This document shows, piece by piece, positions 43,256-52,178 of a stretch of 64,000 nucleotides of DNA (position 1 is its first letter; each line of letters begins with the position of its first letter). Where the stretch lies: contig JAKSJN010000003.1 of the NCBI GenBank assembly GCA_024402135.1, positions 124,001-188,000 on the forward strand, in the 5' to 3' direction. The position numbers and the translations under genes were made by a program. Origin of the DNA: Bacteroidales bacterium. GTDB taxonomy: Bacteria; Bacteroidota; Bacteroidia; Bacteroidales; UBA932. The notes below the pieces were generated by a model that did no database searches, was not told where the DNA came from, and saw only the letters and a program-made list of their open reading frames with translations.

Positions 43256-44467
43256 TTAGTCTTTGTCAGCAACGAGGTGCATTGTGTCGCGAGCGATCAT
43301 GAGTTCCTCGTCTGTGGTGATGAGAGCGACCTTGACCTTTGAATCAGGGCAAGAAAGGAGAGTATCCTTTCCGGTCACAGCATTTGCCTCGAAGTCGAAC
43401 TTGAGTCCGAGGTATGAAAGGTTCTCACATACTCTGCGGCGGAGACGGCTGTTGTTCTCGCCGATACCTGCGGTGAAGACGATGAGGTCTACACCGTCCA
43501 TTACAGCAGCGTACTGTCCGATAAGCTTGATGATGTCATAAGCAAGCTTCTTGAGGACGAGCTTTGCTCTCTCATTGCCTGCATTTGCAGCAGCATCAAG
43601 GTCGCGGGCATCTGATGAAATGCCTGAAAGGCCGGCGAAACCGCTCTTCTTGTTCATGATGTCGGTCATCTGGTCTGGAGTAAGGCCTTCCTTCTTCATA
43701 ATGTAGGTAACCACGTTAGGATCGATGTTGCCGCAACGGGTTCCCATGATCATACCCTCGAGAGGGGTGAATCCCATTGAAGTATCCACAACCTTTCCGT
43801 TTACGACAGCCGAGATTGAACTGCCGTTACCGATATGGCAGGTAATGATCTTCGAGTTGTTGAGATCGAGACCGCAGAACTCTGCACCCTTTGCTGCGAC
43901 ATACTGGTGGCTGGTTCCGTGCGCACCGTAACGGCGTACACGATACTTCTCATAGTACTCGTAAGGAAGTGCGTACATGTATGCATAGTCAGGCATGGTC
44001 TGATGGTATGCAGTATCGAAGGTAACAGCCTGGGGAACTGAAGGAAGGACTTCCTTTACAGCCTGGATACCAAGGATATGTGCAGGATTGTGGAGTGGTG
44101 CGAAATCGCAGCAGAATCTGATCTTCTCGATCACGTCATCATTGACGAGCACGCTTGAAGAGAAGAAATCGGCACCCTGCACTACACGGTGACCTACAGC
44201 CTCGATGTCCTCGAATGACTTGAGCACTCCGCTTACAGGGTTTACAAGCTCATCAAGAACCATCTTCATACCCACCTTGTGATCTGGAACGACCACTTCC
44301 CTGCTTACAGGATCCTTGCCGGTCGGCTTGTGGGTAAGACCTCCCATAGGAAGACCGATCTTCTCTACGAGACCCTTTGCAAGAAGGTCATAGACCTTGT
44401 CGCTTTTCATATCCAGCAGCTGATACTTGATAGATGAGCTGCCGCAGTTGATAACCAGAATGATCAT
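43256..44467 (-). CDS. ackA: Acetate kinase
   Basis: The 403-residue enzyme makes ATP and acetate from acetyl-phosphate. Signatures are VINCGSSSIKYQLL at the start, VTFDTAYHQTMP (about 148), GAHGTSHQYVA, CHIGNGSS and the C-terminal AGIGENNSRLRRRVCENL. It is the first gene of the ackA-pduL operon and has a strong promoter 37 bases upstream. Codon choice suggests high expression. Confidence 0.97.
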   Translation of the reverse strand: MIILVINCGSSSIKYQLLDMKSDKVYDLLAKGLVEKIGLPMGGLTHKPTGKDPVSREVVVPDHKVGMKMVLDELVNPVSGVLKSFEDIEAVGHRVVQGADFFSSSVLVNDDVIEKIRFCCDFAPLHNPAHILGIQAVKEVLPSVPQAVTFDTAYHQTMPDYAYMYALPYEYYEKYRVRRYGAHGTSHQYVAAKGAEFCGLDLNNSKIITCHIGNGSSISAVVNGKVVDTSMGFTPLEGMIMGTRCGNIDPNVVTYIMKKEGLTPDQMTDIMNKKSGFAGLSGISSDARDLDAAANAGNERAKLVLKKLAYDIIKLIGQYAAVMDGVDLIVFTAGIGENNSRLRRRVCENLSYLGLKFDFEANAVTGKDTLLSCPDSKVKVALITTDEELMIARDTMHLVADKD

Positions 44468-44504
44468 ATATACAATGTTTAATAATTATCGTCGAAACAG
44501 TCCT

Positions 44505-44537
44505 CAAAGTTATGAAATAATCAGTATTTTAGCAAAA
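44505..44537 (-). promoter_or_regulatory. Promoter (TTTTG - 20 bases - TAACTTTG) of ackA-pduL
   Basis: On the minus strand TTTTG at 44537-44533 precedes TAACTTTG at 44512-44505 by 20 bases, matching both elements of the Bacteroides consensus. Confidence 0.75.
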
Positions 44538-44549
44538 GGAAACTAGATT

Positions 44550-44554
44550 GGAGG
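44550..44554 (+). promoter_or_regulatory. Shine-Dalgarno-like GGAGG before the ComEC-type gene
   Basis: GGAGG lies eight bases before the ATG at 44563. Such a strong site is rare in this window, where most genes lack one, and it decides the start in favour of 44563 over the in-frame TTG at 44548. Confidence 0.6.
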
Positions 44555-44562
44555 AGAGAGAT

Positions 44563-45630
44563 ATGGAGAGGATTTCCGTTCCGTTCGTGGCTGGCATCGC
44601 AGCCTCGGCGCTGCTGTCCGGAATTGATGGCAGCCATTCATACAGCATCGCCATATCGGCGTTATTGTCTGCATTCATCTTTCAGATATTTCTTTCTCGC
44701 AAGGGTCCGCAGCACGGCATCGGATACTCTCTGACATTTTTCATCGCCGGACTGTTCTGCCATGCAAGCGCAATGCTGACCGGAAGCCTTGCCGATGGGG
44801 CACATTCCTTCATCACGGACCTTGCCGGGAGCGCTTGCGACCGGCTGAAGTCCTCGATAGAGAGGCTCGATCTGGGGGATTCCGTCCGGAACAGCCTGAT
44901 CAAGGCACTGCTGACCGGAGACAGGAGAGACCTGCCGGACACTGTCAGCGCAAGCTTCAGGGCCGCCGGAGCATCACACATCCTGGCCCTGAGCGGCCTT
45001 CACATAGGAATCATCTATGCCATTCTGGCCCGCGTCCTGGTCTTCATGGGAAACAGTGTCCGGGCCGTCCGGATGCGCAGCGTCATTCTCGTTCTTGCCG
45101 CGGCATTCTACACAGTCATGACAGGAGCAGGGCCGTCCATCGTCCGTGCTTTCCTTTTCATCTTTCTATCCGAAGTATGCCGCAATCAGCCCGGACGTGT
45201 ACATAGCCCATCCAGGATATTCCAGACGGCGCTGGTAATCCAGCTTGCTTTCAACCCTGCTGCCATATCCAGTCTTGGCTTCCAACTGTCATATCTGGCA
45301 GTCTTGGGAATAGTTCTGATAATGCCAGCCCTGAGTGGATGGTTTCCCGGAGACGGGTCATTCGACCCGATGAAGAAAATCTGGGACCTGTGCGCACTCA
45401 GCATAAGCTGCCAATGCATGACTGCTCCATTGATATGGATCAGATTCAGGACCTTCCCGCGGTTTTTCCTTTTGACTAATCTGGTCGCAATGCCGCTGAC
45501 CACAATGTCAATCGCAAGCGCAGTCTTCTGTCTGGCCACAGGTAATCACTGTCCGGAGATTGCAATGAAGTTTTGCGGGCAGTGCGTCTCTGTTCTGATC
45601 AGTTTTCTTGAAATACTGGCTTCGCTCTAG
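44563..45630 (+). CDS. ComEC/Rec2-type competence membrane protein, core domain only
   Basis: The 355-residue polytopic membrane protein contains the Competence domain of ComEC: the helix-rich region from about 110 with SHILALSGLHIGIIYAIL, the FYTVMTGAGPSIVRAFLF block and LGFQLSYLAVLGIVLI. Full ComEC proteins (600-750 residues) also carry an N-terminal OB-like domain and often a C-terminal metallo-beta-lactamase domain; both are missing or strongly reduced here. Either a short natural form or an intact DNA channel without nuclease is possible. Its stop overlaps the convergent apbE stop by four bases. Confidence 0.87.
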   Translation: MERISVPFVAGIAASALLSGIDGSHSYSIAISALLSAFIFQIFLSRKGPQHGIGYSLTFFIAGLFCHASAMLTGSLADGAHSFITDLAGSACDRLKSSIERLDLGDSVRNSLIKALLTGDRRDLPDTVSASFRAAGASHILALSGLHIGIIYAILARVLVFMGNSVRAVRMRSVILVLAAAFYTVMTGAGPSIVRAFLFIFLSEVCRNQPGRVHSPSRIFQTALVIQLAFNPAAISSLGFQLSYLAVLGIVLIMPALSGWFPGDGSFDPMKKIWDLCALSISCQCMTAPLIWIRFRTFPRFFLLTNLVAMPLTTMSIASAVFCLATGNHCPEIAMKFCGQCVSVLISFLEILASL

Positions 45631-46658
45631 AACTGACGGAGCTCGAAACCATCCGAATGCCATTCACGCATCTCTCCATCTTCCTCGTAGATGAGATAAG
45701 CCTCGTAGCCCTCACGCGCAACGACCTCCTTCGCAGCCTCAAGACCGATAACCATGCACCATGTAGCAGCAGCATCCGCTGTCGCCGAGTCAGGTGCGAT
45801 GACAGTTGCACTCAAAAGGTTGTGAGAGACAGGACGGCCAGTCCTTGTGTCGACCGTGTGGGCATATTTGCGTCCATCCACCACATAGAACTTGCGGTAG
45901 TTTCCCGAGGTTACGACACCCTGTGGCGAGGTCGTGCAGACATGTATTGCCTGCATGTCCGCTCCTGGCGTATCATTTCCATCTACCGGCCGGTCGACAC
46001 CGATGTTCCATTGGACACGCCTCGGATTGAGGCCCTCACAGAATATCTCGCCGATATCGACAAGCATGTCATGTATTCCGAGAGAATGCAGATAGTCCGC
46101 GACCACATCGGACGTATAGCCCTGTGCGACTGCGTTGAAATTCAATACCGGCTGAGACTCCCCCGGTTCAAGAAGAAGGTCGGCGGCGCTGATGCTGCCC
46201 TCCGGGACGGACGGTTTCAGCATCTTGAATCCGCAAGCTGCCATCGTGGCCTCGACCAGACTGTCACTTGGAAACTTTCCTTCCTTGAAACCGAAACCCC
46301 AGATATCGAAAAGAGGACCGGCGGCGACGTCTACAGCGCCATCCGACTGCAGGAACCAGCCATAGGAACGTGAATACAGGTCCCTGAACATGTCGTTCGG
46401 CTCTATCGTCTCTCCGGAATTGAGACGGCTGACCAGAGATGACTTGTTATAGCCCGAGAAGGTATTGTCGATCTCGATCAGCAGAGAATCTATCGTCGCC
46501 TTGATAACTTCATCCTTGACGCTCACACCTTTCCGGTTTACAGTCACCTTCCATGTTCCGCCCTGGGCATAGCCCGAATAGCTCACATATCTGTCGCCTG
46601 ATGAGCAGGATACGAGTGAAAGAATGGCTATTACGACCGCAATTGGCTTGAATTTCAT
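45627..46658 (-). CDS. apbE: FAD:protein FMN transferase, ApbE-type lipoprotein
   Basis: The 343-residue lipoprotein (lipobox LVSC, Cys18) attaches FMN to Thr residues of flavoproteins such as NqrB, NqrC and RnfG. Recognisable are DNTFSGYNKSSLVSRLN, VDVAAGPLFDIWGFG, FNAVAQGYTSDVVADYL (the FAD-binding helix), DIGEIFCEG and YAHTVDTRTGRPV with the metal-binding Asp/Thr, followed by ATADAAATW. The ATG at 46658 starts directly at the signal peptide; a longer upstream frame crosses the -7 box. Confidence 0.93.
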   Translation of the reverse strand: MKFKPIAVVIAILSLVSCSSGDRYVSYSGYAQGGTWKVTVNRKGVSVKDEVIKATIDSLLIEIDNTFSGYNKSSLVSRLNSGETIEPNDMFRDLYSRSYGWFLQSDGAVDVAAGPLFDIWGFGFKEGKFPSDSLVEATMAACGFKMLKPSVPEGSISAADLLLEPGESQPVLNFNAVAQGYTSDVVADYLHSLGIHDMLVDIGEIFCEGLNPRRVQWNIGVDRPVDGNDTPGADMQAIHVCTTSPQGVVTSGNYRKFYVVDGRKYAHTVDTRTGRPVSHNLLSATVIAPDSATADAAATWCMVIGLEAAKEVVAREGYEAYLIYEEDGEMREWHSDGFELRQF

Positions 46659-46678
46659 GATTCGGCAAAGTATTTGCA

Positions 46679-46686
46679 CAAATGTA
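46679..46686 (-). promoter_or_regulatory. -7 box (TACATTTG) for apbE
   Basis: An exact TAnnTTTG match on the minus strand, 20 bases before the apbE ATG at 46658. Confidence 0.5.
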
Positions 46687-46744
46687 ATTGATTTTTGCGT
46701 CAAAAATGACGAAATTTGCAGGTTGTTACATCATTAGACTGAAA

Positions 46745-47767
46745 ATGAAATTCAGACACATACTTACCATAGGCGCAATCGCCGCAATCAGCCTGGCAGG
46801 ATGCAAGAAGGACGATACCCCTGTCTACGAGTCTTTCAACGGTTCTGTCAAGTTCGATCTCCAGAGTTACGTTTCACCTGGGGATGTGATCCGATTCCAC
46901 CCAAGCGGAGTATCCAGAGAGGACGGAAAGTCTTTCGGATTCTCATGGAAGATCACCCCGTTCATGAGCAAGGCTGACACCATCCGTACCGAGAACGACC
47001 CTCTCACAAAATCAATCGACTACGTATTCACCGTTCCAGATACACTCTGCTCATTCACCGTATACGCATATGCATTTGCGAAAGGCTATACCGGAACGTC
47101 AGCCAACCATACGGCAATGATCGTGAACCCAGAGCGTGGAACCAGCCTCAAGGGCATGGAGCTGCGCGAAGGAGATTCCGTGTTTGTTGATCCACGTGAC
47201 AGCAAGGACTATTACATCGCAAAGATCGGCAACACCGAGTGGTTCCGCGAGAACCTTGCTTACGAAGGCTTCGGAAAGCCATATGAGAACGCCTCTGTTT
47301 TTGCAAAGGTATTCGGCTGCTACTACAATTGGGATGAAGCCGTACAGGCTTGTCCGGACGGATGGAGGCTTCCTAGCCAGGAGGACTGGCTCGCTGCCGC
47401 CAGAATCTGCGCAGGCGACGCGAATGCGTTTGAGGCTGACGGCACATTCGAAGGCATGAGCGGAGGATTCATGATGAACGCATTGTTCAACAATGAAAGG
47501 ATGTGGGAGTTCTGGCCTGCCGTAAAGATTACCGACAAGCTAGGATTCAGCGCGATTCCTATGGGTTACAGCCTCGTAGGCCGCAGCGGTGACGTTGAAT
47601 TCTCCGGCGTGAACGAGTATGCCTCTTTCTGGACATCCAACGAGTATGACGAGGAGCAGGGACAGTTCAGATACATCTACGTAGCAGATCCTGACGTCCT
47701 TACCGGTTCTGCCAGCAAGGAAGGATTCTACGCATCCGTACGCTGCGTACGCGACATTACCGAGTAA
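46745..47767 (+). CDS. FISUMP-domain lipoprotein
   Basis: The 340-residue lipoprotein (lipobox SLAGC, Cys19) has a beta-sandwich-like N-terminal half (about 30-130, immunoglobulin-like strands) and a C-terminal Fibrobacter succinogenes major paralogous (FISUMP) domain: NTEWFRENLAY, YYNWDEAVQACPDGWRLPSQEDW and a final SVRCVRD. Such proteins are surface-exposed and numerous in Bacteroidota and Fibrobacterota; their ligand is unknown. The ATG at 46745 is chosen because it starts at the signal peptide. It is monocistronic. Confidence 0.9.
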   Translation: MKFRHILTIGAIAAISLAGCKKDDTPVYESFNGSVKFDLQSYVSPGDVIRFHPSGVSREDGKSFGFSWKITPFMSKADTIRTENDPLTKSIDYVFTVPDTLCSFTVYAYAFAKGYTGTSANHTAMIVNPERGTSLKGMELREGDSVFVDPRDSKDYYIAKIGNTEWFRENLAYEGFGKPYENASVFAKVFGCYYNWDEAVQACPDGWRLPSQEDWLAAARICAGDANAFEADGTFEGMSGGFMMNALFNNERMWEFWPAVKITDKLGFSAIPMGYSLVGRSGDVEFSGVNEYASFWTSNEYDEEQGQFRYIYVADPDVLTGSASKEGFYASVRCVRDITE

Positions 47768-47772
47768 CAAAG

Positions 47773-47797
47773 AACCGACCCCTATCGGAGGTCGGTT
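47773..47797. terminator. Hairpin between the convergent FISUMP and lolA genes
   Basis: AACCGACC (47773-47780) pairs with GGTCGGTT (47790-47797). The lolA TAG stop lies in the nine-base loop. T-rich sequence follows weakly on both strands. Confidence 0.55.
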
Positions 47798-48411
47798 ATC
47801 ATATAATCGGAACCGAGAGAATCGGTATCGACCGTGAACAAGGCCGGATCTATCGCAAGGGATCCGGCTTTCTTGTATCCCTTTATTTCCAGTTCAAGGA
47901 CAGAACCGTCCGCCAGCTTGAGTCTGACTCCCGCAGGCGTCGATCCGTCGAAGAAGAACTCTGCTGTCTTGAATGGAACATCTTTCCTTGATGCGGCATA
48001 GTCATACGCCATAAGGCTGCGTCCCTTGAAGGTTCTGCGACCGCTGCCGGTATTTTTGCAATAGCGGTCCATTGCAAGCACCAGGAGTGCAGGATTTGCC
48101 ATAAGGTCAGGATTGGACACATCCACAGCTTCTATATAGCACTCCTGAGCAGCCTCATCTACTGTCCATCGGGTCTTGCCGTCACATACAAGGAGAAGTC
48201 CATTGCCTGTCATACGGAATGCATCATTCTGGGCAGTGATATGGCCATCACCGTTTATCTTCATGCCATTTGCACCATAGACATAGGCATAGTCAAACTG
48301 GAGACCGGTCTCGGACAGAGCCGAGGACAGGGCTGCGGCGGGATTCTGAGCCTTGAGCGGCATAAGAGCGGCAAGGGCAAGGGCACCGGCCGCAAGGAAT
48401 TTCTTCATCAT
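47782..48411 (-). CDS. lolA: LolA-like periplasmic lipoprotein carrier
   Basis: The 209-residue protein has a signal peptide (about 1-21, ending LKAQ) and a single LolA/LolB-like half-barrel: strands such as MKINGDGHITAQNDAFRMTGNGLLLVCDGKTRWTVDEAAQECYIE (split over residues 50-95) and SVLELEIKGYKK. It should shuttle lipoproteins to the outer membrane, or bind other lipids. Its start overlaps ftsK by four bases; this ftsK-lolA order is a known Bacteroidota arrangement and supports the call. Confidence 0.85.
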   Translation of the reverse strand: MMKKFLAAGALALAALMPLKAQNPAAALSSALSETGLQFDYAYVYGANGMKINGDGHITAQNDAFRMTGNGLLLVCDGKTRWTVDEAAQECYIEAVDVSNPDLMANPALLVLAMDRYCKNTGSGRRTFKGRSLMAYDYAASRKDVPFKTAEFFFDGSTPAGVRLKLADGSVLELEIKGYKKAGSLAIDPALFTVDTDSLGSDYMITDLR

Positions 48412-50951
48412 TTCAGATAGGTATCAAGAATGGTCTGGAGCTGATCGAAGTCACCCACGAGAACCTGCCTTGGCTTTGAGCCCTCCTGAGGTCCTACAAT
48501 ACCTGCGGCTTCGAGCTGATCCATTACCCTGCCTGCCTTCGCATAACCCATGCCAAGCTTGCGCTGAAGATCCGAAGTCGAGCCCTTTTGTGTCATCACA
48601 ACCATTCTTGCAGCCTCTTCGAAGCGTTCATCGAGATCGGTCATGTCGATCATGCCGACCTCTCCGCCCTCGGTTTCAGGCATTGGAAGATAGTATGGAG
48701 TATTGAAACTCTTCTTGTAACCCTTCTGGTTTCCGACAAATTCCGCGAGCGAGTTGATCTCGTCATTGCTGATGAATCCGCACTGGATGCGCTCTGTATC
48801 GACACCGGCATAGTAGAGCATGTCACCCTTGCCGATGAGTCTCTCTGCACCTGTGCTGTCAAGGATGGTGGTCGAATCCACGCGTGTGGTTGTACGGAAC
48901 GCGATACGTGTCGGGAAGTTCGACTTGATCAGACCGGTCACGACATCCACCGAAGGACGCTGGGTCGCGAGGACGACATGGATACCGGCTGCACGTCCCT
49001 TCTGGGCAAGACGGATGATGTTGTCCATGATGCTCTTGGCAGTCTTGCGGGCTTCTCCTCCGCTGCCGCCGGACATGATAAGGTCCGCATACTCGTCGAT
49101 GATCACGACAATGTATGGAAGGTAATGATGTCCTTCTGTAGGCAGAAGGTGACGGTCCTGATACTTGTTGTTATAAAGCTTTACGTTGTTGACGAGAGCT
49201 TTCTTCATGAGGAGGAAACGGTCATCCATCTCCTTCGCAAGGGATCCGAGAATCTTGTCCGCATCCTTAGGCTGGGTGACGATGGAGTTGTCATATTCCT
49301 CCTGGTCATCATGGCTGGTAGGAAGGACTGCAAGATAGTGCTTCAGGAGCTTGGCATATCCAGAGAACTCCACCATCTTTGGATCGATGAATACCATCTT
49401 CATCTCCGATGGATGCTTTGCATAGAGAAGGGATGCAATAAGCACATTCAGACCGACGGACTTGCCCTGCTTTGTAGCACCGGCAACGAGAAGATGCGGC
49501 GCATCTGCAAGGTCGAAGACACGAACCTTCTTCTGGATGTTGCATCCGATGGCTACCGGGAGCTCTGCCTTTGTATTGCGGAACTCGTCAGAGTTGAGAA
49601 GTCCCCTCAGCGGCACCATGGAAGGCTTGTCGTTTGCGACCTCGATGCCGACAAAGTCATCCTGGTTGAAGATACGGACGCCCTTTGCATTCAGCGAGAG
49701 GGCTATGTCCTCCTGGCGCTGACGTATGTTCGCGATGCGGACGCCTGGAGCCGGATAGATCTTGTAGAGTGTAACGGTCGGACCGACCACAGCCTTGACG
49801 TCAACGACATCGATCTTGTAGTTTGCAAGTGTAGCGCGTATCTTGTTATTGTTACGGTTGAGCTCTTCCTGGGAAACCTCCTTCTTGGAATCCTCATAGC
49901 TGCCAAGGAGATCGAGTGGAGGGAACTCATAATCAGGAAGCTCGTCCCTCATATTGATGCGAGGCAGCTCCTTATTGACATCGGTAGAGATCTCACCACC
50001 CTGTTCCACCTCGAAACCGCCGGCGTTCGCAGGTTCCTGTGACGGCTGCGGCTGTACCGGAGTCTGCGGTTTTGGTGTTACAGGCTGGAGAACTGCAGGC
50101 TGAGGAACGGTATGTTCAGGTTCAACAACTGCAGGCCTAGGGGCAACCGGATTAGGAGTTTCAGGTCTTGGTGCCAGCGGGGTGTGACTGAAGATTGACG
50201 GTTTTGGCGCAGCGACGGGCTCTTGTTCCGGTTCATCTTCCTCAACGATTTCTTCTTCATCTTCCTCTGCTTCGCTCTCCGGCTCTTCTTCCCTGGCCTT
50301 CCTTGGACGAGGTTCGCCTGTTCCAAGGCCGTTGAACCACGCAGCAAAACGTCTGCTGTTGAAGAAAAGCCATCCTATCGAAAGAAGTGCAATAAGGAGC
50401 ACACTGGATATGGAGCCCATAAGATTTGCCGACCAGTCGAGTACATATGCGCCTGTCTGTCCGCCGAGGCCGCTGCCCATGGCAGTCTGGAGACCGAGTA
50501 TCTTTCCGACGAACGCGGCAACGAGCGACAGAATGAATGCTCCGGTCATGGTCGACAAGGCAAGTCTGAGAAGCGAATGCCTGCGTGTACCGGTCACAAG
50601 ACGGCGGGCAGCTGCCGCGACAAGGATAAGAAGGGCGAAACTGCCGATTCCGAACCAGCGGCAGATGAAAAGGTCGGCCAGCTTGAGTCCAAGCTTGCCG
50701 CCAAGGTTAGCGACGTCGTGCGCAGAATCCATCATCGCAGGATCGCGTAACAGGCTCTGGTCCTGCCTCCAGGTCATCATGTATGACGCCATCGAGACAA
50801 GTGCGAAAATGGCGAATATCGCCAGGGCGATTCCTGTTATCCTGATGAAACCGGTCTTCTGTCCATCATCCCAGTTTTTCCAGAATGCAAGCAGGTCCGG
50901 TCTCTGCCTCTGTCTTTTCTCTTTCTTGACTTTCTTTTCCTTCTTTGCCAT
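48408..50951 (-). CDS. ftsK: DNA translocase FtsK
   Basis: The 847-residue protein pumps chromosomal DNA through the division septum. It has about four membrane helices in the first 200 residues, a linker rich in Glu/Pro/Val (about 215-330), the motor domain with Walker A AGATKQGKSVGLN near residue 490 and Walker B-like VVIIDEYADLIM, and a C-terminal gamma winged-helix domain (TSDLQRKLGMGYAKAGRVMDQLEAAGIVG). It is transcribed between the DUF4290 gene (three-base gap) and lolA (overlap). Confidence 0.96.
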   Translation of the reverse strand: MAKKEKKVKKEKRQRQRPDLLAFWKNWDDGQKTGFIRITGIALAIFAIFALVSMASYMMTWRQDQSLLRDPAMMDSAHDVANLGGKLGLKLADLFICRWFGIGSFALLILVAAAARRLVTGTRRHSLLRLALSTMTGAFILSLVAAFVGKILGLQTAMGSGLGGQTGAYVLDWSANLMGSISSVLLIALLSIGWLFFNSRRFAAWFNGLGTGEPRPRKAREEEPESEAEEDEEEIVEEDEPEQEPVAAPKPSIFSHTPLAPRPETPNPVAPRPAVVEPEHTVPQPAVLQPVTPKPQTPVQPQPSQEPANAGGFEVEQGGEISTDVNKELPRINMRDELPDYEFPPLDLLGSYEDSKKEVSQEELNRNNNKIRATLANYKIDVVDVKAVVGPTVTLYKIYPAPGVRIANIRQRQEDIALSLNAKGVRIFNQDDFVGIEVANDKPSMVPLRGLLNSDEFRNTKAELPVAIGCNIQKKVRVFDLADAPHLLVAGATKQGKSVGLNVLIASLLYAKHPSEMKMVFIDPKMVEFSGYAKLLKHYLAVLPTSHDDQEEYDNSIVTQPKDADKILGSLAKEMDDRFLLMKKALVNNVKLYNNKYQDRHLLPTEGHHYLPYIVVIIDEYADLIMSGGSGGEARKTAKSIMDNIIRLAQKGRAAGIHVVLATQRPSVDVVTGLIKSNFPTRIAFRTTTRVDSTTILDSTGAERLIGKGDMLYYAGVDTERIQCGFISNDEINSLAEFVGNQKGYKKSFNTPYYLPMPETEGGEVGMIDMTDLDERFEEAARMVVMTQKGSTSDLQRKLGMGYAKAGRVMDQLEAAGIVGPQEGSKPRQVLVGDFDQLQTILDTYLK

Positions 50952-50954
50952 TGG

Positions 50955-51641
50955 CTACTTTCTCCTCTGTCCGTTTCTTCTGTTGTTTCTCTGCCACTGC
51001 CTGTTTCCGTTATTGCCGTTTCCCTGACCCTGGCCGACATTGATCGACATCATAGGGCGTGAGAAGTTGGCATGATCGGAAATTCTGTTGAGGCTGAGGT
51101 CCTCCGGAACGATGATACGGCCTTCGGACATCTTCTCGATATCATCGAAGATGGTCCTGTCGGCAACACTGTCCTTATTCCAGATAAGATACTGCTGACG
51201 CATATATATCGCCAGGGAACGTATCATCGAGGTACGGGTCTCACCTTCCGGTTCTGATGCGATAAGATCGATGATGCTCTCGATGTTCCTTCCGTAATGG
51301 TAAGCCTTGATAGGCTTCTTCTTCAGAGGAATCACCTGCGGACGGCTGTTCAGTTCCTCAACGACCGGGGCTGGATATGGAGCGTCGATATCGAGACCCT
51401 GGCCTGCCATCAAGTACAGGTGGTCCCAGAGCTTCTGCTCGTAATTCTCCTGATGGTGAACCTGAGGATTCAGCAGTTCCATGACCTTGACCACAGCCTT
51501 GGCCTGCTGGGTGCGCTTTTCCCTATCTTCGATGGCCTTCAGCTGTTCAATCATCTTCAGCACATTCCTGCCATACTCTGGCATGGCAAGTTTTTCTCTC
51601 TCAGTATTATAATCCAGGACGCTCTTATCTATCAGTTCCAT
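50955..51641 (-). CDS. DUF4290 family protein
   Basis: The 228-residue cytoplasmic protein starts MELIDKSVLDYNTEREKLAMPEYG, the DUF4290 opening, with an all-helical body and a low-complexity Gly/Asn/Arg/Gln-rich C-terminal tail (GQGQGNGNNGNRQWQRNNRRNGQRRK is split over the last 28 residues), which suggests RNA or DNA contact. The family is specific to Bacteroidota and uncharacterised. The ATG at 51641 is chosen over a TTG six codons upstream, which would lie near the transcription start. It is first in the DUF4290-ftsK-lolA operon. Confidence 0.87.
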   Translation of the reverse strand: MELIDKSVLDYNTEREKLAMPEYGRNVLKMIEQLKAIEDREKRTQQAKAVVKVMELLNPQVHHQENYEQKLWDHLYLMAGQGLDIDAPYPAPVVEELNSRPQVIPLKKKPIKAYHYGRNIESIIDLIASEPEGETRTSMIRSLAIYMRQQYLIWNKDSVADRTIFDDIEKMSEGRIIVPEDLSLNRISDHANFSRPMMSINVGQGQGNGNNGNRQWQRNNRRNGQRRK

Positions 51642-51662
51642 ATTCGCATAGTTTGTCAATTA

Positions 51663-51670
51663 CAAAGATA
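51663..51670 (-). promoter_or_regulatory. -7 box (TATCTTTG) of the DUF4290-ftsK-lolA operon
   Basis: An exact TAnnTTTG match on the minus strand, 21 bases before the ATG at 51641. Confidence 0.6.
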
Positions 51671-51731
51671 GCACTTTTGGAGATTCTATGCCACTTGTAG
51701 AAGATTGTTTTTATGGCTAACTTCGCAGAAT

Positions 51732-52178
51732 ATGGAGCCCGAAAAACTGATAGTTTCCAACTCCGTTCTGCTTGGAGAAGCCGTCCTTATGCTTGAGAAC
51801 GGCAAGGATGTCGTCATTCCGACAAAGGGTAACAGCATGCTGCCGTTCATCCGTGGAGAAAGGGATACCGTGACACTGCGGAAAATGGATGCATACGAGG
51901 TCGGAGACATCGTGCTTGCAAGGATGGGAGGCAAGTATGTACTTCATCGCATCTGGTCCCTCGAAGGCCAGAAGGTCACTCTCATGGGGGACGGAAACCT
52001 GCGGGGCAAGGAGGCCTGCGGTCTTGGAGATCTTCGCGGTACCGTCATCAGCATCAACAAGCCATCCGGTAAAACCGTCGACCCGTTCTCAGACTCCCAC
52101 AGAAGGCAGGCCGCGGCATGGAGGAAGCTCATGCCATTCAGAAGAATAATACTTGGTGTATACCGCAGACTGATATGA
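51732..52178 (+). CDS. S24/S26 family serine peptidase, signal-peptidase-like
   Basis: The 148-residue protein carries the peptidase S26 box GNSMLPFI with Ser35. The second motif is VLHRI with His72 instead of Lys, and an acid is available in MGDGN (Asp87), so the site resembles the Ser-His-Asp arrangement of archaeal/ER signal peptidases. No membrane helix is obvious; an amphipathic basic C-terminus (FRRIILGVYRRLI) could associate with membrane. The ATG at 51732 is preferred to a TTG nine codons upstream. It is coupled (ATGA) to an ABC half-transporter, so a peptide processing and export role is inferred. Confidence 0.85.
   Translation: MEPEKLIVSNSVLLGEAVLMLENGKDVVIPTKGNSMLPFIRGERDTVTLRKMDAYEVGDIVLARMGGKYVLHRIWSLEGQKVTLMGDGNLRGKEACGLGDLRGTVISINKPSGKTVDPFSDSHRRQAAAWRKLMPFRRIILGVYRRLI

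Noticed and set aside
48588-50042. A 484-codon open frame on the plus strand
   Set aside because: It is antisense to the FtsK motor domain, which is fully conserved, and its product resembles no family.
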